From assembly GCA_048268005.1 (NCBI GenBank), contig JBLWWJ010000002.1:620001-684000 (forward strand): 64,000 nucleotides of DNA. The letters are read 5' to 3'. Shown here in pieces: positions 62,718 through 64,000 of the stretch (position 1 is the stretch's first letter; each line of letters begins with the position of its first letter). The notes beneath the pieces are model-generated. The model ran no database searches, was not told the origin of the DNA, and saw nothing but the letters and a program-made list of their open reading frames with translations. The position numbers were made by a program, and so were the translations under genes. Source of the stretch: Ancylomarina sp048268005. GTDB lineage: Bacteria; Bacteroidota; Bacteroidia; Bacteroidales; Marinifilaceae.

Positions 62718-63436
62718 TAACAGGTGGTGCAAATGGAATAGGTCAGTTTCTGACCGAGAAATTTGTGAAAAAAGGAGCTAATGTTGGTGTTATTGATATT
62801 GATGAAACAGGACTATTTGATCTGAAGCAACGATATGACGGTCTATGGATTAAGACTTGTGATATCAGCAATCCTGTTGAGGTCGAAAAATCAGTCGATG
62901 AATTTTTTAATAAATATGATCAAATCGATATTCTAATTAACAATGCAGCCTTTATTTATAATAGTCCATTAATTAATCTGTTTGGAGGCTTTAAAAAGCA
63001 CAGTATCGAAATGTGGAATAAAGTTATAGCCACAGATCTAAATGCAGTTTTTTATACTACGGTTAACGTGGTTGAAAAAATGTTGAAAAAAAGAACCAAG
63101 GGTTTGATTATCAATGTGAGTTCCGTTTGTGCCAATGGAAATTCAGGGCAAGGAGCATATTCTGCTGCTAAGGCAGGAGTTGAAGCGCTTACTGTTGCAT
63201 GGGCCAAAGAATTGGGTGCAATGGGAATACGCTGGGCGGCAATTGCACCGGGGTATGTTGAAACGGATACAACTATGAATTCATTGAGTGAAAGTAAGAT
63301 AAAGGAAATTAAAAATAAGACACCTTTACGACGATTTTCCAAACCTGAAGAAATTTTACAGGGTATCGAATTCATCATAAACAATGACTTTTTTAATGGT
63401 AAAACATTACAATTGGATGGAGGATTAATTATTTAA
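62690..63436 (+). CDS. SDR reductase, FabG-like 3-oxoacyl-ACP reductase (module B)
   Basis: A 248-residue classical SDR. Cofactor motif ITGGANGIGQFL, NNAA, active-site Ser in VSSV, YxxxK in AYSAAKAGVEAL and the later APGYVETDTTM. It ends with TLQLDGGLII. It would reduce a ketoacyl or similar group, likely on the preceding ACP. It overlaps the ACP gene by 28 bases, strong evidence for common function. Confidence 0.9.
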   Translation: MDIKGKNILITGGANGIGQFLTEKFVKKGANVGVIDIDETGLFDLKQRYDGLWIKTCDISNPVEVEKSVDEFFNKYDQIDILINNAAFIYNSPLINLFGGFKKHSIEMWNKVIATDLNAVFYTTVNVVEKMLKKRTKGLIINVSSVCANGNSGQGAYSAAKAGVEALTVAWAKELGAMGIRWAAIAPGYVETDTTMNSLSESKIKEIKNKTPLRRFSKPEEILQGIEFIINNDFFNGKTLQLDGGLII

Positions 63437-63451
63437 TTAAGCTTTTGTGTT

Positions 63452-64000
63452 ATGGAAAAAATTATTCTTTTTGGTGCAGGAAATGTTGCTGAAGTAGCAT
63501 ATCACTATTTGACAGAAGACAGTTCTTATGAGGTTGTTGCTTTTACAATAGACAAGGCGTATATAAAGGAGGATAAATTTATAGGTATACCCTTGGTCCC
63601 ATTTGAAGATATCGAAAAAAATTACCCTCCAAGTCTGTTTAAGATGATGGTTGTAATCGGATTTGATAATCTTAATAAAACAAGGGCTGAACGATACAAT
63701 CAGGCAAAAGAAAAGGGTTATGAGCTGGTATCTTATATTAGTTCAAAGGCTTATATTGCGAGTAATGTCAAGATTGGAGAAAATTGTTTTATTGCAGAGT
63801 TTAATTCAATTCAAGCTTGTAGTGAAATAGGAGATAATGTCGTTTTGATGTCTAGTAATGTTATCAATCATCATTGCAAAATAAAAGACCATAACTGGAT
63901 CTCTGCCGGTGTTATTATTGCCGGGTGTACAACAATCGAATCTTATTGCTTTATTGGTGTAAATGCTTCCATAGGAAATGGAATTTCTATTGGTCGGGAA
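63452..64000 (+). CDS. NeuD/PglD-like sugar acyltransferase, C-terminus cut by window edge
   Basis: A partial ORF (183 codons to the window edge, start ATG at 63452). The N-terminal Rossmann-like domain begins KIILFGAGNVAEVAYHYL, and the LbH domain starts at about 100 (YISSKAYIASNVKIGENCFIAEF, VVLMSSNVINHHCKIKDHNWISAGVIIAG, IGVNASIGNGISIG). This is the PglD/NeuD arrangement, an acyltransferase acting on amino or acidic sugars. In the acyl-carrier context it could transfer the ACP-bound acyl group to a sugar, which is inference. Confidence 0.87.
   Translation, partial: MEKIILFGAGNVAEVAYHYLTEDSSYEVVAFTIDKAYIKEDKFIGIPLVPFEDIEKNYPPSLFKMMVVIGFDNLNKTRAERYNQAKEKGYELVSYISSKAYIASNVKIGENCFIAEFNSIQACSEIGDNVVLMSSNVINHHCKIKDHNWISAGVIIAGCTTIESYCFIGVNASIGNGISIGRE

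Overview
The window looks like a chromosomal segment of a marine or gut-type Bacteroidota, most like the Marinilabiliales/Marinifilaceae branch; this is inference from protein families and style, not a database match. The signs are AT-rich DNA, a UpxY-type antiterminator heading a surface-polysaccharide locus, GH97, DUF6377, DUF6266 and GxxExxY proteins, S9B dipeptidyl peptidase IV, M64 peptidase, a promoter-like TAnnTTTG box, and sparse Shine-Dalgarno sequences. No rRNA, tRNA, CRISPR array, insertion sequence or prophage was found.

Layout. 1-9.3 kb: a truncated NfeD-type membrane protease, an MFS transporter, an ElaA-type acetyltransferase, then a glycyl-radical pair (activase plus a probable trans-4-hydroxy-L-proline dehydratase) followed by DPP-IV, suggesting use of proline/hydroxyproline-rich peptides. 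9.4-13.3 kb: an ECF sigma factor with an overlapping membrane-protein gene and several small envelope or secreted hypothetical proteins, including a transglutaminase-like protein. 13.3-28.3 kb: a complete branched-chain amino acid biosynthesis cluster, ilvD-ilvB-ilvN-ilvC-leuA-leuC-leuD-cimA-leuB-ilvA. It is controlled, as far as the sequence shows, by three peptide-leader attenuators: two in tandem before ilvD (Val/Ile-rich leaders) and one before leuA (Leu/Ile-rich leader). The spacers of this cluster also carry two equal-length GGTTAAA heptamer arrays and CCCGA..TCGGG palindromes, one of which has been absorbed into the end of cimA.

28.4-41 kb: a mixed region with a DUF6377 regulator, a small beta-barrel protein, a GH97 glycosidase, a flavodiiron protein, a Crp/Fnr regulator, an M64 metallopeptidase, a PlsC-type acyltransferase, a tandem FKBP lipoprotein, a remnant or mini antitoxin of the DUF2384 family, and a PAS-LuxR regulator.

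41.4-64 kb: a surface-polysaccharide locus starting with UpxY. It has export genes (wza, wzc, wzx), UDP-GlcNAc dehydrogenase and UDP-GlcNAc(A) 4-epimerase of the Vi-antigen type, KdsD and RfbA. Unusually it holds two separate carrier-protein chemistries: module A (ACP, asparagine-synthase-like amidotransferase, NadE-like ligase, AMP-ligase) and module B (aminotransferase, 2-hydroxyacid dehydrogenase, ACP, AMP-ligase, second ACP, SDR reductase, NeuD/PglD-like acyltransferase). The simplest reading is that the polysaccharide carries an amidated uronic acid and/or a custom acyl substituent built on an ACP. The locus continues beyond the window; no glycosyltransferase or Wzy polymerase is seen inside it.
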